DNA of 64,000 bases from Merluccius polli (Eukaryota > Chordata > Actinopteri > Gadiformes > Merlucciidae), in contig JAOPHQ010001144.1 of assembly GCA_030340625.1 (NCBI GenBank), positions 272,784-336,783 of the forward strand, read 5' to 3'. The notes under the pieces are model-generated. The model was not told the DNA's origin, ran no database searches, and worked only from the letters and a program-made list of their open reading frames with translations. The first letter of the stretch is position 1, and every line of letters starts with the position of its first letter. Positions 45,085 to 57,791 of this stretch are shown here, in pieces. Both the position numbers and the translations under genes were made by a program.

Positions 45085-45534
45085 ATGGATCCACAGCAAC
45101 CGATGAACACGCTGGCCCAGATGCTCACGGAGGTGGCGGCGATGAGCCGGGACCAGGCGGTCCTGAACCGACAGCAGCTGGCGGCCCTCCAGGGCCAAGC
45201 GGAGAGGCAGACCCAGCTGCTGTCGGCAATGGTGAGTCGAGCAGGGGCAGCGGCGCCGCCCCCCTCGTTCACCGGCATGACAGTACACAAAATGGCGGCC
45301 CACGACGACCCGCAGTCGTTCCTCGAAATGTTTGAGGCCACGGCAGCGGCATGCGGCTGGCCGGTGGAGGAGTGGGCCGTGCGGCTGCTTCCCCTGCTGT
45401 CAGGGGACGCGCAAACGGCGGCGCTGGGACTGCCCGCCCCCTCCCGAGGACAGTACGGGGAGGTGAAGAGGGCGGTACTCGACCGGCTGGGGCTGTCGGA
45501 GGAGGACGACCGTTTATCTTCGGCCAGCAAATAA
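45085..45534 (+). pseudogene. gag: Gag N-terminal part of element B
   Basis: 149 codons from ATG 45085, 8 bp after the primer site. Gln-rich coiled N-terminus (SRDQAVLNRQQLAALQG), then a SCAN-like capsid segment: MTVHKMAAHDDPQSFLEMF, WAVRLLPLLSGDAQTAALGL, VKRAVLDRLGLSEED. The frame is lost near 45510 and continues one frame over. Confidence 0.88.
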
Positions 45535-47543
45535 AGGACGCAGCGACCAGGTGGCTACAACCAGGGGGGTCCGCTGGCGAGGCGAGGATGCTGCAGAAGA
45601 TCGTCTTGGAGCAGTTCATGGAGGGGCTCCCAGCCGCCACCTCGGACTGGGTGATGTGCCACCGCCCGGCGGACCTAGCCGGGGCCATCACCCTGGCGGA
45701 GGACCATCTGGCCGTCCTCTCCCGGGGCCGGGCACAGGAGGGCCGGCCGGTTCCCCCGGGAGGGCCCACGCCGGCGCCCCGCAGAGGCCCCACGTCGGGT
45801 CCCCCGCACTGGACACACACTCGACCAACCCCCAGACCCCGCGCCTTCTATAATAATAATCGGCCCGCCCCTCTCCCCCGCACTAATCCTCCTCCTCTTT
45901 CTTTCCCTCCCCAGGGTCCAGCCGCTACAGGCGCGGTTCTCGACCCACAGAGGGCTCCTCAGGCGGCAGGGCAGGAGTGCTGGAGGTGTGGGCAGCTCGG
46001 GCACTTTCGAGGGGAGTGCCCCCTCATGGAGGTGGGCCAGGTGATCCGGGTTGTCGGCCCTCCAGCACCCTCCCCCGGTCCAGGGGGGACGTACAGCGTT
46101 CCGGTAAGGATTCAGGGGGGTACACATCAGGCGATGGTGGACTCAGGCTGCATGCAGTCTATCGTTCATCAGAACCTGATTCGGCCCGGGGCTTTGATAG
46201 AGGCGGGAGGTGTGGATATTAGGTGTGTGCATGGGGATATTCACACATACCCTGTAGTACTGGTGGAAATTCAGTTTAAGGGGGAAAAGCATAGTGTAAA
46301 GGCAGCGGTTAGCTCCCGCCTGACGCATCCCCTGATTCTGGGTACTGATTGGCCAGGGTTCGATAGGTTAGTGGGACAGTGTGCGGGGGTGCGTTCACGG
46401 CCGTCAGGGACAGGGGATACGTGCGCTGTGCTCAGCGGTGACGCGAGGTCGTCCGACGCTGCAGACGGGGAGGGGGAGCTGGCGGGGCCTTCACAGGAGG
46501 CTCCGCGGGTTCCCGTGTTCGACTCCATGGAGGATTTTCCACTCGAGCAGTCTCGTGACGATACTCTACGCTTTGCCTTTGACCAAGTGATACGAATTGA
46601 TGGTCACATGGTGCGCCCTGACGCAGCGTTAACGTATCCACATTTTTCATTGCGTAGGGACAGACTATACAGAGTGAGTCGTGACACTCAGACAGAGGAA
46701 ATAACGACACAGTTGGTGGTACCGAAGAGCCGCCGGGAAATAGTTTTCCAGGCGGCTCATTATAACCCAATGGCTGGACATATGGGGTGTGAGAAGACAC
46801 TGAACCGGGTAATGGCCCGATTCTATTGGCCAGGCATTTGGGCGGACGTGCGCCGCTGGTGCGCGTCTTGTCCCGAATGCCAATTGGTTAACCACCCGGC
46901 CATCCCGAGAGCGCCGCTGCGGCCATTACCTCTAATGGAGGTGCCGTTCGAGCGCATCGGGATGGACCTCATCGGGCCATTTTACCGGAGCACACGCAGA
47001 TATCGCTTTGTGTTAGTTCTCGTGGATTACGCAACGCGATATCCGGAGGCAGTGCCGCTGCGCACCATCTCTGCAAAGAGTGTGGCGCAGGCACTGTTTC
47101 AAGTTATCTCCCGAGTCGGGATCCCGAAAGAGATCCTGACTGATCAGGGCACACAATTTATGTCACGCACACTGGGAGAACTATACGGATTATTGGGCAT
47201 CAAGTCAATTCGAACCAGTGTATACCACCCCCAAACGGACGGCCTCGTGGAGCGCCTGAATAAGACTTTGAAGTCCATGATCCATAAGTTTGTGCACGAG
47301 GATAGTCGGAATTGGGATAGGTGGATAGACCCTCTGTTGTTTGCAGTGCGCGAGGTACCCCAGGCCTCCACAGGATTTTCTCCCTTTGAACTACTGTTTG
47401 GCAGGACACCACGTGGGGTTTTGGACCTGGTTAAGGAAAGCTGGGAGGAGGGTCCGAGCCCGAGTAAGAACGAGGTGCAATACGTCCTGGACCTGAGAGC
47501 AAAACTCCACACACTAGGACAGTTATCACGGGAGAATAGATGA
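45510..47543 (+). pseudogene. gag-pol: Element B: Gag C-terminus, protease, integrase
   Basis: Single open frame after the gag shift. Capsid end FIFGQQIKDAATRWLQPGG and LEQFMEGLPAATSDWV, Pro-rich linker, CCHC zinc knuckle CWRCGQLGHFRGEC (about 45978-46020), protease with DSG in AMVDSGCMQSIVH and PLILGTDW, then integrase: HYNPMAGH...CASCPEC finger, Asp in IGMDLIGPF, Asp in LTDQGTQFMS, Glu in GLVERLNKTLK. All catalytic residues are kept. It ends at 47543 by an indel of the conserved SREN-LRQAQEN region. Confidence 0.92.
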
Positions 47544-49290
47544 GACAATAGGAGCTAGGCTAAGACAATTTTCACAGGGAGATAAAGTGCTTGTATTGCT
47601 CCCTTCGGCTACCTCCAAATTACTCGCCAAGTGGCAAGGACCCTTTGTGGTCACACGGCGAGTGGGTGACGTTGACTATGAGATTGTGCGTTCGGACAGG
47701 GGAGGGGTGACACAAATTTATCACCTCAACCTCCTTAAGGCATGGAGAGAGGCGGAGCCTGTTTCTCTGGTGACGACAATTGCAGAAAGAGATGAGTTGG
47801 GGCCGGAGGTACCAAAATCGACCAATCCTGCCTCGCTCCTTTGTGGGGACCAGCTCTTACTGTCCCAGAGAGCAGACATAGCCAGGTTGCAGCAACGTTA
47901 TGCAGATGTATTCTCCCCCCGGCCGGGACGCACAAGCCTTATTCAACACCGGGTTGAGACTCACCCGGGTGTGACGATGCGTTCACGGCCCTATCGGTTA
48001 CCTGAGCACAAGAGAAAAGTGGTTCAGGCAGAATTGAAAGCTATGGTGGAGATGGGGGTAATAGAAGAGTCCAACAGTGCCTGGTGTAGCCCCATCGTTC
48101 TTGTGGGCAAGAAGGATGGGTCTATCCGGTTCTGTGTGGACTATCGCAAGGTGAATGAGGTTTCACGGTTTGATGCCTATCCTATGCCCCGGGTGGACGA
48201 ACTCCTGGATCGCCTGGGCACGGCTCGTTTTTTTATGACGCTGGATTTAACCAAAGGCTACTGGCAGATTCCCTTATCTCCAGAGTCTAAGGAGAAAACG
48301 GCCTTCTCCACTCCGTACGGTTTGTACCAATTTGTCACACTTCCGTTTGGATTGTTTGGGGCCCCAGCCACATTTCAACGCCTCATGGACAGAGTGCTGC
48401 GTCCACATGCTGCATATGCTGCCGCCTATCTGGATGACGTAATCATCCATAGCGGCACCTGGGCGGAGCATGTGCAGCAGGTGGCGGCGGTACTCGAGTC
48501 CCTGAGGCAGGCGGGGCTCACGGCCAATCCAAAGAAGTGTGCAGTTGGACGGAGGGAGGTACGGTATCTGGGGTACCACTTGGGCGGCGGGCAGGTGCGT
48601 CCGCAGGTAGATAAGACGGCAGCGATTGCAGCCTGCCCAAGGCCCAAGACGAAAAAAGAGGTGCGGCGGTTTCTGGGGCTGGCCGGCTATTACCGGCGAT
48701 TTATTCCAGACTTCACAGAGCTGACCAGCCCCTTGACCGACCTCACCCGAAAGGGTGCCTCAGATCCGGTCCAGTGGACGGAGCAGTGCCAGGAGTCGCT
48801 TGAGAGGGTAAAGCAGGCCCTCTGTGGGGAGCCCCTCCTCCACACACCTAACTTCTCTCTCCCTTTTGTCGTGCAGGTGGATGCATCGGGCAGGGGGCTG
48901 GGGGCCGTCCTGTCCCAGCGGGTACGGGGCGTCGACCGCCCGGTGTTGTACATCAGCCGGAAGCTGTCCGAAAGGGAGGCCAGGTACAGCACCGTGGAAA
49001 GGGAGTGCCTGACCATCCGGTGGGCGGTCGATGCCCTGCGGTATTACCTGCTGGGACGCCGATTCACCCTCTGCTCGGACCACGCTCCCCTCCAGTGGCT
49101 CCACCGCATGAAGAACGCTAACAACCGGATCACCCGGTGGTATCTGGCACTGCAGCCATTTAACTTCCGGGTGATCCATAGGCCGGGGGCGCAGATGGCT
49201 GTGGCCGACTTCCTGTCCCGTTCCCATGGGGATGGGGGGGGGAGTGGGTTAGGCCGGATGGGTCCCCGGCCTAAATCAGGCGGTGGAGGT
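47530..49290 (+). pseudogene. pol: Element B: GPY/F module, reverse transcriptase, RNase H
   Basis: Open in one frame from about 47530. GPY/F tail of integrase (GDKVLVLLP, KWQGPFVVTRRVG), RT with KKDGSIRFCVDYRKVN, LDLTKGYWQIPL, FGLFGAPATFQRLMD, catalytic YLDD in AAYLDDVIIHS, and KKEVRRFLGLAGYYRRF. RNase H follows with Asp in VQVDASGRGLG, Glu in VERECLTIRWA and Asp in LCSDHAPLQWL. No chromodomain. The frame runs on into the 3' LTR to 49362. RT lies after integrase, the Gmr1-like order. Confidence 0.93.
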
Positions 49291-49291
49291 A

Positions 49292-49631
49292 TGTGGGGGG
49301 GCGTGGTGCATCAGCCGCAAGGGGGAGCTGTGGAGAGGGCTCGGGAGAGCCGCGCCAGGTGAGAGTGATTGGCACACCTGGGTTCCATTGCGCTAATCAC
49401 TCTCTCCCTTTATAAACACAGTAGCGTGCTGGACCCAGGGACCCGGACCCGAGCACACGGGTCGACGGCGGAGCCAGAGCTGGGCCCGCGGCGACGCCGG
49501 TGTGCGCATCATTGTATATTGGAACGATACCGGTGTGCGCATCATTGTATATTGGACCAATAAAGCATATCAGACTAAACTGGCTGTGAGAATTCCCTGG
49601 TGGTGAACCCCGTGGCATCTACAACGCCACA
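49292..49631 (+). repeat. 3' LTR of element B
   Basis: 340 bp. TATAAA 49411-49416, AATAAA 49559-49564. Two 33-bp units instead of three. A purine-rich GGCGGTGGAGGT precedes it as the likely polypurine tract. Confidence 0.93.
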
Positions 49632-50060
49632 GAGTGTTTCTGGGCTTAGTCAGTTATTACCGCCGTTTCATCCCCCACTTCTCCTCTCTCGCAGGCCCCC
49701 TCTCCGAACTCACCCGGAACCAGCAGCCGGACCAGGTGAAGTGGACCCCGGAAGTATCCAATCACATTCATTAGTCGCAAACTGTTACCCAGAGAGAAAA
49801 ACTACTCAACAGTCGAAAAAGAATGTCTGGCCATAAAGTGGGCCATTGAAAAGTTTAAGTATTATCTGCTAGGACGGCAGTTCACCCTGGTCACCAACAA
49901 CGCCCCGCTGGTGTGGATGGCATGCAATAAGGACACCAACGCCCGGGTCACCCGCTGGTTCCTGGCCCTGCAACCCTTCTCATTCTCACTCACAGGTCGG
50001 GAGCCGCCCATGGGAACGCGGAGGCCTTGTCCCGGCGGGACGCCCTGAGCTGCTGGACCA
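49632..50060 (+). pseudogene. pol: Element C RNase H remnant
   Basis: Resumes element C after B: FLGLVSYYRRFIPHF, LSELTRNQQPDQVKW, a deletion, then YSTVEKECLAIKWAIEKF, YYLLGRQFTLV and NNAPLVWM. The Asp of the usual TDHAPL is Asn here, so the site would be dead. The sequence after it, to about 50450, may hold the old 3' LTR but no ends could be fixed. Confidence 0.85.
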
Positions 50061-52390
50061 CCCCGCCCACGAGATCGGAGCTCTGAGGGGGGGGGGGGGT
50101 GGCGCCCGCCGGGCACAGGTATGGAAGAGGGAATGTGGGAAAGTGGTGGATGTATTTTATGTCGCACCCTGGCACCTAGTGGCCACAGAGCGCTACGTTC
50201 TCTCTTCTCCACACACAGGAAACCAGACCATATATGGAGGTCTGATTACCGAATGGAATACATGTTTGAGGAGGAAAACACCTGACACTGATCCCCTGAT
50301 GAGGGAAGCGGCTAAAAGGAGGAGAGAGTTCACTCAGGAGGAGAGAGTGAACTAGGAGAACCCTGATGACTGCACGAACCCCTGAACATCTACGAACCCT
50401 GCTGTGTACCGAACCCCGCCTGTCTGCCTACCCTGCCTATTTTTTTAATTTTTTTAAATAATAATAATACAAATATTAATAAGCCTTATATAGGACCTTT
50501 TAAAACATGAGTTAATAATAGTAGTTACTCACACATTTTACATCATAAAAAAGACAAAAAACAGTAACAGTACTGTACAGTATACACATATTTATTTGCA
50601 TCAATTCCTTGCTTTGTAATAATGATAATACAAAATAATTGCCTACTTAAGAATGTATATATACTGTATATATTATATTCTTATTAAAAAAATGGTGGGA
50701 ATACATCTGAAATTTAAAATTGTCGTTTTCAGGCTCCATTTGTGCAGGAAGATGATGTATTTATGCTCAAAATGTGTCAAATGTGACACACAAATTTGAA
50801 CATCGGAGTGAGAGGTTCCTCAGAGAAAACTATGTTTTTACTTTATTTACTTACTTTTAAAAAAAAAAAAAATACATAATACTAAATAAATATGTGCCAG
50901 AGAGTGCTTTCTGAGCTGTCTGTCATTCACAATAACATGAAATTATAATATGATTCAATAATTTGTGTGTTTATCCCTCATGCAACATTCAATACTACAG
51001 TAAACAGTGATCTACATACAGAATTCACTATGAGGGGTGAACATGTGACAACACCAGTACTGTCTTAATACTTTAGTATGTTTTCAATAAACCTTATAAT
51101 GTGTTTCTGTATTTGAAAAACATCCACATGAGGAAAAGACAATGTTCTGCATTTGATTTATTTTTCGCAGTTTTGGAATGCATTATAATGCTGACTTTAC
51201 CTTTCTGCAAGATACCCTGCATACATCTTGTTTTACCCCGACACAGCAGTAGTCAGACAGGCAGGGAGGTCAGAAGGTGGGTAAAGTGTGTGTGTGCTCA
51301 CTGAGGCATGCATAACAGATCTCCGGACTTCAAAGTGGCATTAGAGCAAACATGAGTACCCAAGGAGCATTTTTTCTCCGAACTATGGAAGACAGTATTT
51401 CAAAGGTTAAAAATTTCAATAGCAAGCAAGCTAAGCTTTTTTTTTTGTAGCGTAAGGAACAAATACAAATACAAATTCCAAGATGCAAGTAAGAGCAAGA
51501 GTAAATATTCCCTTGAATATTTTGCCCAACTTCTAGTGCTCTAATATTAGATTGAAAACACAACAGAGTGGCCAGACAACAAAATGGGCTGCGTGACAAA
51601 CAGGGTCGTTTTAGACAGAAGGCTTGAATCATTTAACAGGGTAATTGGGATAATCTACCATCAATAAAGGACACACAAATTGCTCTTTGTGGCTGGGGTT
51701 CTGCGGGGTAAACATCGAGATGGGGTAAACTGGGATGGAATTGGCAGGGAAATAGAGGGGCACCAGCACCAACTGGCAGCAATGGTAAGCTAAAAAATAT
51801 CACCTTGGGGTTTGTGTGAATTTTTCTTTCTCCAAGAATAAAAAGAAATAAAATTGGTGCATTACTGATGGATATGTTGTATGCAGGTTGAGTGAAGTAT
51901 TTGGTGTGAGGGTTACGGATATATTATTTGGCATTCCTGCGATCCTCAGTGAGTCTAAGTAGGGCTAATTAATATTTTTACCTGACATACAACTAAAACA
52001 CTTTGGATAATAGTTTGCTGCTACCAAAGACAATGTTGACAAGAAAAGCAATAATAACAGAAAGTAATTGACAAGAAAATGTCTATTTGATGTGCTATTC
52101 AGGGGATGTACTGTTGCCATTGTTATTTTATATCATCAGCTGAACGGTTTTTATATTAAACATAGACAGGGATGACCTTTAAGATGTCCGCCGGGCCTCT
52201 TATTATTTCTATTACCGTTCTGCAGGAACTACTGAGTATAGATGTACCTCATGACTTGGAAACTGGCCATTTTTAAGTTAGGTATCTCATAACCAATAAT
52301 TTCTCGTCTCTACTAAGTGGAGTGGATTGCTTTACTATGCAATAACAATAACATCTAATCTAACAACACATTATTTTAGTCAAGATATTG
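50061..52390. other. Non-coding; possible old LTR, then AT-rich unique sequence
   Basis: 50061-50450 has a G13 run and CCTGCCTGTCTGCCTACC-like text reminiscent of fish LTR R-U5. From 50450 on, no gene or named repeat was recognised. Confidence 0.4.
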
Positions 52391-52392
52391 GA

Positions 52393-52522
<130 letters not shown>

Positions 52523-53439
52523 GGTATATAAAGTAGATATGACTTGCCAAACACTCTGTACTTGAACAAGTTCCAGTCGCTTGTTGTTAAACACAATAGT
52601 TATTAAATTCATACATACTTGTGTTCCAAATTTAGAAAGCCTATTCATCCATTTCAACAAGATCATTTTTCTTTATGTTGGGAGGGAATCAACAACAGAC
52701 AGAGAACTGTTTTCTTGTCTTGTGATTGGACGAGTAAGAAGTAAGGGGGAGATTTTAGCAAGAGACACAGCAGGAGGAAGCACACCCACTGTGCTGAGCA
52801 CCCTGGGGAACCTGGAGAAGGTCTAAATTTGTATTTGCCAGTGAGCAGAACACTCTCTGTGTCCAGGGTTGGAGAATAGTTCCAAGCCAAAGAGTACAGC
52901 ATTTACAGCCAACAAACAAGAAACAAACAAAAAAAGACTTTAGTTACCTACTATTTTTATGTTTTTCCAAACTGGAATTGAAACCAAATGAGTATCCAAT
53001 TCTATGATGGAAACAGATGTATTATAACAGTATTATATTTTATTATATTTTTAATAAATGTTTTAACAAATTGATTTTTGCAGGAAGTGATGTGTGCATA
53101 TAAATTATTTTCCTTAGCTGTTGTGTGCTCATCTTAGTGGCATCTACAGAGCTTCTCACAGAATGATCTCAAAAAGTCAATCTTTCTCAGTGCAGTTCTT
53201 TAACAATGCATGGTTAATACATGAAGCAAACCTCACTTTTAGTTTCAAGTAAATAGTGCGGCCCTTGGCCAGGTAAAGCAATAGTTCTTTCCCAGTGTAA
53301 ACAAAAGCTCAACTTGAACCTTTATTAGCCTCAAGGATTTAATGAGGGGTAAAAAAACTGAAAACATTTGGCTCATACACAGTTATTTAGTTGTTTAACC
53401 TTTTGTGTCTTTCTCACTGTTTGTCCTGATTCTGCTACA

Positions 53440-54262
53440 CTGGCGGTCTCTAGTAGTGACACACGGTTAAGGTATTTTGTCACCCGAATCCGCATATTGC
53501 TGTAACTACACCCGACACCCGCTACTTAAAACCGCCATTTGTAAATGGAAGGAAATTACACCCGCGCCCGCTTCTCCACCCTCTACTATAAAATGGTGCC
53601 CCCCCCACTGGCCATTTAGGATTTCACTAAGGCTAAAACAAACATAGTTATTCACCTTTTCTTCAAAAGATGAAAGAGAAGGTGATGAAATAAGTGATGA
53701 AATAAGTCAAATGTAGGCCTAATATCAGGCTATTAGGCCTACATTATTAGTTGAAATGGCGCGTTGCTGCATTGTGTGTAATTATTTTCATTTCATGTGA
53801 AGGAGATTTGCGGACAACCATACTTTTAAGCCATTCAATTAAGCTGTTAATTTGAGAATATGCCTAACTTGTTACCAACGTTTTCAGCATGCACGTGAGT
53901 CCATTTGGATTAAAGAATACGTTTTTCGATGTTGTATTCACACATTTTTTTCGCACTGCACGGACCACACTGTCGTGTAGTTGCTGAATGATGGCCACTG
54001 AAACATGGAAATATTGTATTTCTAAATAGGCCTAGGCATAACATAGTTTACATTAAGTCTCTGAGCTAATATTAATAATATAACACAATATTAATATTGC
54101 ATTTTCCAATTAATTGCACAAAAAATAAGCTGATTTTAACTAACCCACCCGCAAATCACCTGCATATTATTACTATCAAAATAATGCTGATCCGCATCCG
54201 TGTACAACCGCGGTTATAGTCGGGTCACGTGGGCCAATTACTCAACCTGCGCATCTCTAGTG
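53440..54262. mobile_element. Possible hAT-like element, ends imperfect
   Basis: Right end CAACCTGCGCATCTCTA and internal CACCCGACACCC, CCCGCAAATCACC text match a family I recall as hAT-like (ends TAGAGATGCGC). The left end TAGTAGTGACACACGGTTA is diverged and no TSD was found. A 14-bp perfect inverted repeat (ATGTAGGCCTAATA) lies inside at 53711-53744. Confidence 0.35.
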
Positions 54263-54780
54263 TGTAAGTGAGTCTGTCCACATGGTTTTACAGCAGTTTC
54301 GTCAGTTATTTCCCCCACAGGAATCCAGTGGTTGTGAAAATTGTAACCTGTGACATTAGGGTTAGCGAGAGAAGAGTCCTCTTCCGTGACCTCCACTGGC
54401 TCCTGTAGCATCAGCTATAAGGCAATGCTGCAGCACTCACACGTTCAACTACCTCAGCTGTCCGGCTGATACTGCCAAGCGCTAAGGGGACGCAGAGGTC
54501 GCTCAGCCGAGTCACAACTCATCTGTTTTGGTGCCGCTGTGGTGGAAGCTCCCTGCCACTGTCAGGACAGCAGAGTCGCTCACCAGCTTCCCACTCTGCA
54601 CAGCCTCCCTGCATGACCCATAGAGGGAGGCATACAATATAACCTCTTATGCTCTTTTTGTATGCTCGTACATCCTGGCAATTAATAGTACTTAGCATCT
54701 TACCTGAGCTATCCAAACTGTATACCAGAAAGGATAGCTAAGCCTAGCAATTATGGTGCACTTAGAAACTTGTTCTATTG
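54262..54780. other. Non-coding, nothing identified
   Basis: No supported gene; short open frames only. Confidence 0.4.
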
Positions 54781-54811
54781 AAATCCCTGCTGTACCGACA
54801 GTGATACATTG

Positions 54812-54900
54812 TTGTTTTGCTTTCTACTGACAAATGTAGTTATCGTAAGTTGCTTTGGGCAAAATCGCCTGCTAAATGCCCTAAATGTAAATGTAATGTG
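54812..54900 (+). repeat. SINE/LINE 3' tail (GTAAGTTGCTTTGGGCAAAA type)
   Basis: GTAAGTTGCTTTGGGCAAAA, then CGCCTGCTAAATGCCC and TAAATGTAAATGTAATG, a very common fish retroposon 3' end. The head was not recognised. Confidence 0.6.
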
Positions 54901-55048
54901 AACATTAGCACGTGAAAGCTGGGATTTATTTTCTGTTAGGTCCTTGTTAGTGATTAAGATATAATAGAAGCTGTGTAGCATCCACAAGACCCGGCCCATT
55001 GTCTCTCTGTATATACAGCAGCATTAATACTGTACGATTCAATAGATA

Positions 55049-55077
55049 AAGAGAGAGAGAGAGAGAGAGAGAGAGAG
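55049..55077. repeat. (GA)n microsatellite
   Basis: About 14 GA units. Confidence 0.95.
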
Positions 55078-55870
55078 CAATATTTTGAAACAAAAACATA
55101 AAAGGCCCCTTCCTCTCTGCTTCCTCCCTCCCCGCGTTTCTTCACCATTGAGAAGTGTTGCATTTCACAAACCTGTGATTGACAGGCAAGATGGATTTCC
55201 AGAACCAATCACACAAGAGATGCCCTGATTGGTCAGAAATTAGCCGGGAGTGGTCTAACATCTAAATTGGCTCAAACAGAGGCAGGCGCAGACAACTCAA
55301 AACATATTCTCACAGCGCATTTCACTCACTAATAGCTGATGGATAGCACTGCCATTTCTAACAAATTACTCTCAAATAATGGCTCTTAAATCTTACCTAT
55401 AGCACCTACCCCCCCCCCCCCCCCACACACACACACACACTCCTGTTTCACAAGATATGGCCTGGTGTACTAAACATTATACTTCAAGCTGAACTTGTTC
55501 TTTTCTCTCTTACAGCATTTTTTCCCCTCTCTTTTTATTGTCTGTTGTCAGTATGGGAGAGGCTTGGTGGTTAGGACAGAGATGAACATCAACAGAGTGC
55601 ATTCTAATAGACTTTAATAGACCGTTTTACAGAAGCCATTTGTTTTTATGGAAGCCTGGCATTCATTCCTGTGGGGAAATAAATGTGACTGGGGGAGGGA
55701 CTATAAAGAAAGTAAATAGGAAACTGGTCCATGGCAAAAATAAATAAAGGGAGGGAAGGTTTGAGGCTGCCAAAGTGGAAACAAAACAAGCAAGTGAAAG
55801 CATTATATGAATAGCCCTGATAGAGTACAGCAGGCCTAATTAAAATGATAAAAACATATTTTACATATTT

Positions 55871-55874
<4 letters not shown>

Positions 55875-55964
<90 letters not shown>

Positions 55965-55980
55965 GTATATACACACACAC
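55875..55980. repeat. (TA)n microsatellite with short (CA)n end
   Basis: TA repeats over about 90 bp, interrupted once by CAGT, ending in ACACACAC. Confidence 0.95.
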
Positions 55981-56348
55981 ATATATTTCCCATATGCGTC
56001 TATATTTAACATATATATACCGGTATGCACCAATGAGTATTGGCAGAGGTGGAATTTTTTTTTACAATTACTCTTGTTACTGTAACTGAGTAGCTTTTCA
56101 GTTAAAAAATCAGTAATTTTACTTTTAGTGAAGTATATTTAGTTTGACGTAATTTACATTTTAAATCGCTTCCTTTTCAGAGTCAAATAAATCCAAAGTT
56201 TCCCCAAGTTTTCTATGAACTTCGCCTGCAGGCCAGAAACTGTCCAATCCATTGGCCCTAGCTAACTGCTAGGGCCAATGCTGCTTCATCCTGGGTATGA
56301 CGTTAAACTGCATCCAACCTGGAGAGGGATGGGCGCCGCCAGGTTTAA

Positions 56349-57791
56349 TTGCCCAAGACACACCATATGATGCCAACCACAGCTTTACCCATACCGGCTC
56401 GGTCGTCGCCCGGGTCACCAAGGCCCGCGCTTACCGTTGGCCACCAGGACGGAGGTGAAAAATGTACTACTGGGAAACTCTGCAGATTCCGCACTAGAGA
56501 CAACATAGTTGTGGGAACCTGGAATGTAAGAACACTAACTGCTGATTGGAAACTCGATGAGCTAACCCACGAAATGGATCAATACCGCTGGAATATACTA
56601 GGCATCAGCGAGCTACGCTGGAGAGGATTCGGTGAAACATCAACCGATGCAGGCCACAAGCTCTATTTCAGCGGCAAGGAAGACAAACACCAGCATGGTG
56701 TTGGCTTCCTTGTTCACAAAAACATTAACGACACTGTCATGGGCTGCCGACCAGTCTCAAGCAGACTCATTACCATTCATTTGAGAGCAACCCCATTCAA
56801 CATCACCATCATCCAGGCCTATGCCCCGACATCCACCTATGAGGACAGTGATGTGGAAGAGTTTTATGAACAACTACAAGCAGTTCTAGATCAAACTCCA
56901 AAGAAAGACATCATGATAGTACAAGGAGACTGGAATGCAAAGGTTGGAGAGGATGCCTACACCAACTGGAAAGAAGCATGTGGTCCATATGGCAACATTG
57001 AGACCAACGATAGAGGCCTAAGGCTTTTGAAGTTTGCCAGGTACAACAACCTGCTGCTGGCGAACACACTTGGCCCCCATAAGGCCTCCAGGCGATGGAC
57101 CTGGCACAGCCCCAGTGGAGAGTACCACAATCAGATCGATTACATCATGATCAAGAAGCGCTTTCGCTCAAGCGTTAACACCAGTAGGACACGCAGCTTT
57201 CCAAAAGCAGACATTGGGAGCGATCACAACCTTGTCCTGGTGTCCTTTCGCCTACGCTTAAAGAAGATCAAAAGCTCCAAGTGCACTAGAATGAAGTTTG
57301 ATCTGGACAAACTGCGAGACCCTGAGGTGGCAGAAGCCTTTAAGGCAAAGCTAGGAGGGAGGTTTGCACCACTGCTCATCCTAGGTGCAGAAGAAGTTGA
57401 TGTCAACCACATGACAACCACGCTGAACACAGTCATAACCGAAACAGCCACTGAGATCCTTGGCAAACTCCGCCCAAAGAAAAAACCTTGGGTCACCAAT
57501 GAACTGCTTGACTTGTGTGACAAGCGAAGAGCCTTGAAGAAAAGTAAGAACTCACCTGAAGGATCTGATGCGTACAGAGAAGTCAACAGGAGCATCAAGA
57601 AAGGCATGCATTCAGCAAAACAGAACTGGATTGAGGGAAAGTGCAGAGAAATAGAGAACAGCCTGATTACCAACAACAACACCAAGATGGCATATCAAAC
57701 TGTCAAGGAGCTAACAAGAGCAAAACAGACCAGAGTCTCTACAATCCAGAGTAAGACTGGTGAATGCCTAACGGACAGAATACTGCTCTGA
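56349..57791 (+). pseudogene. RTE-like ORF: APE endonuclease and linker
   Basis: 480 codons from ATG 56349. APE-type endonuclease with VGTWNVRTL (Asn), GISELRW (Glu), IIQAYAPTS, VQGDWNAKVG (Asp/Asn), QIDYIMI and IGSDHNLV (Asp-His). It nicks target DNA in target-primed reverse transcription. The linker before RT is cut by an indel near 57775 that removes about nine codons and shifts the frame. Motifs are complete. Confidence 0.9.

Larger units (their letters stand above)
44678..49636 (+). mobile_element. Gmr1-like Ty3/gypsy element B, near full length, TSD GAGTG
   Basis: LTRs 44683-45057 and 49292-49631, flanked by GAGTG at 44678-44682 and 49632-49636. Internal order: gag (zinc knuckle), protease, integrase, RT, RNase H. 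The LTRs differ by two substitutions, G-run length and one 33-bp repeat unit, so the insertion is young. Coding is broken by two frameshifts (about 45510 and 47530). Its target is the RT/RNase H junction of element C. Confidence 0.95.

Noticed and set aside
45351..45510. N-terminal part of the 730-codon frame in element B before the gag shift
   Set aside because: It overlaps the real gag frame (45085-45534) and shows no gag similarity; the real coding in this frame starts near 45510.
47530..47543. Programmed frameshift between integrase and RT of element B
   Set aside because: Comparison with element A shows missing codons at this place, so an indel is the simpler reading; no slippery site with downstream structure is evident.
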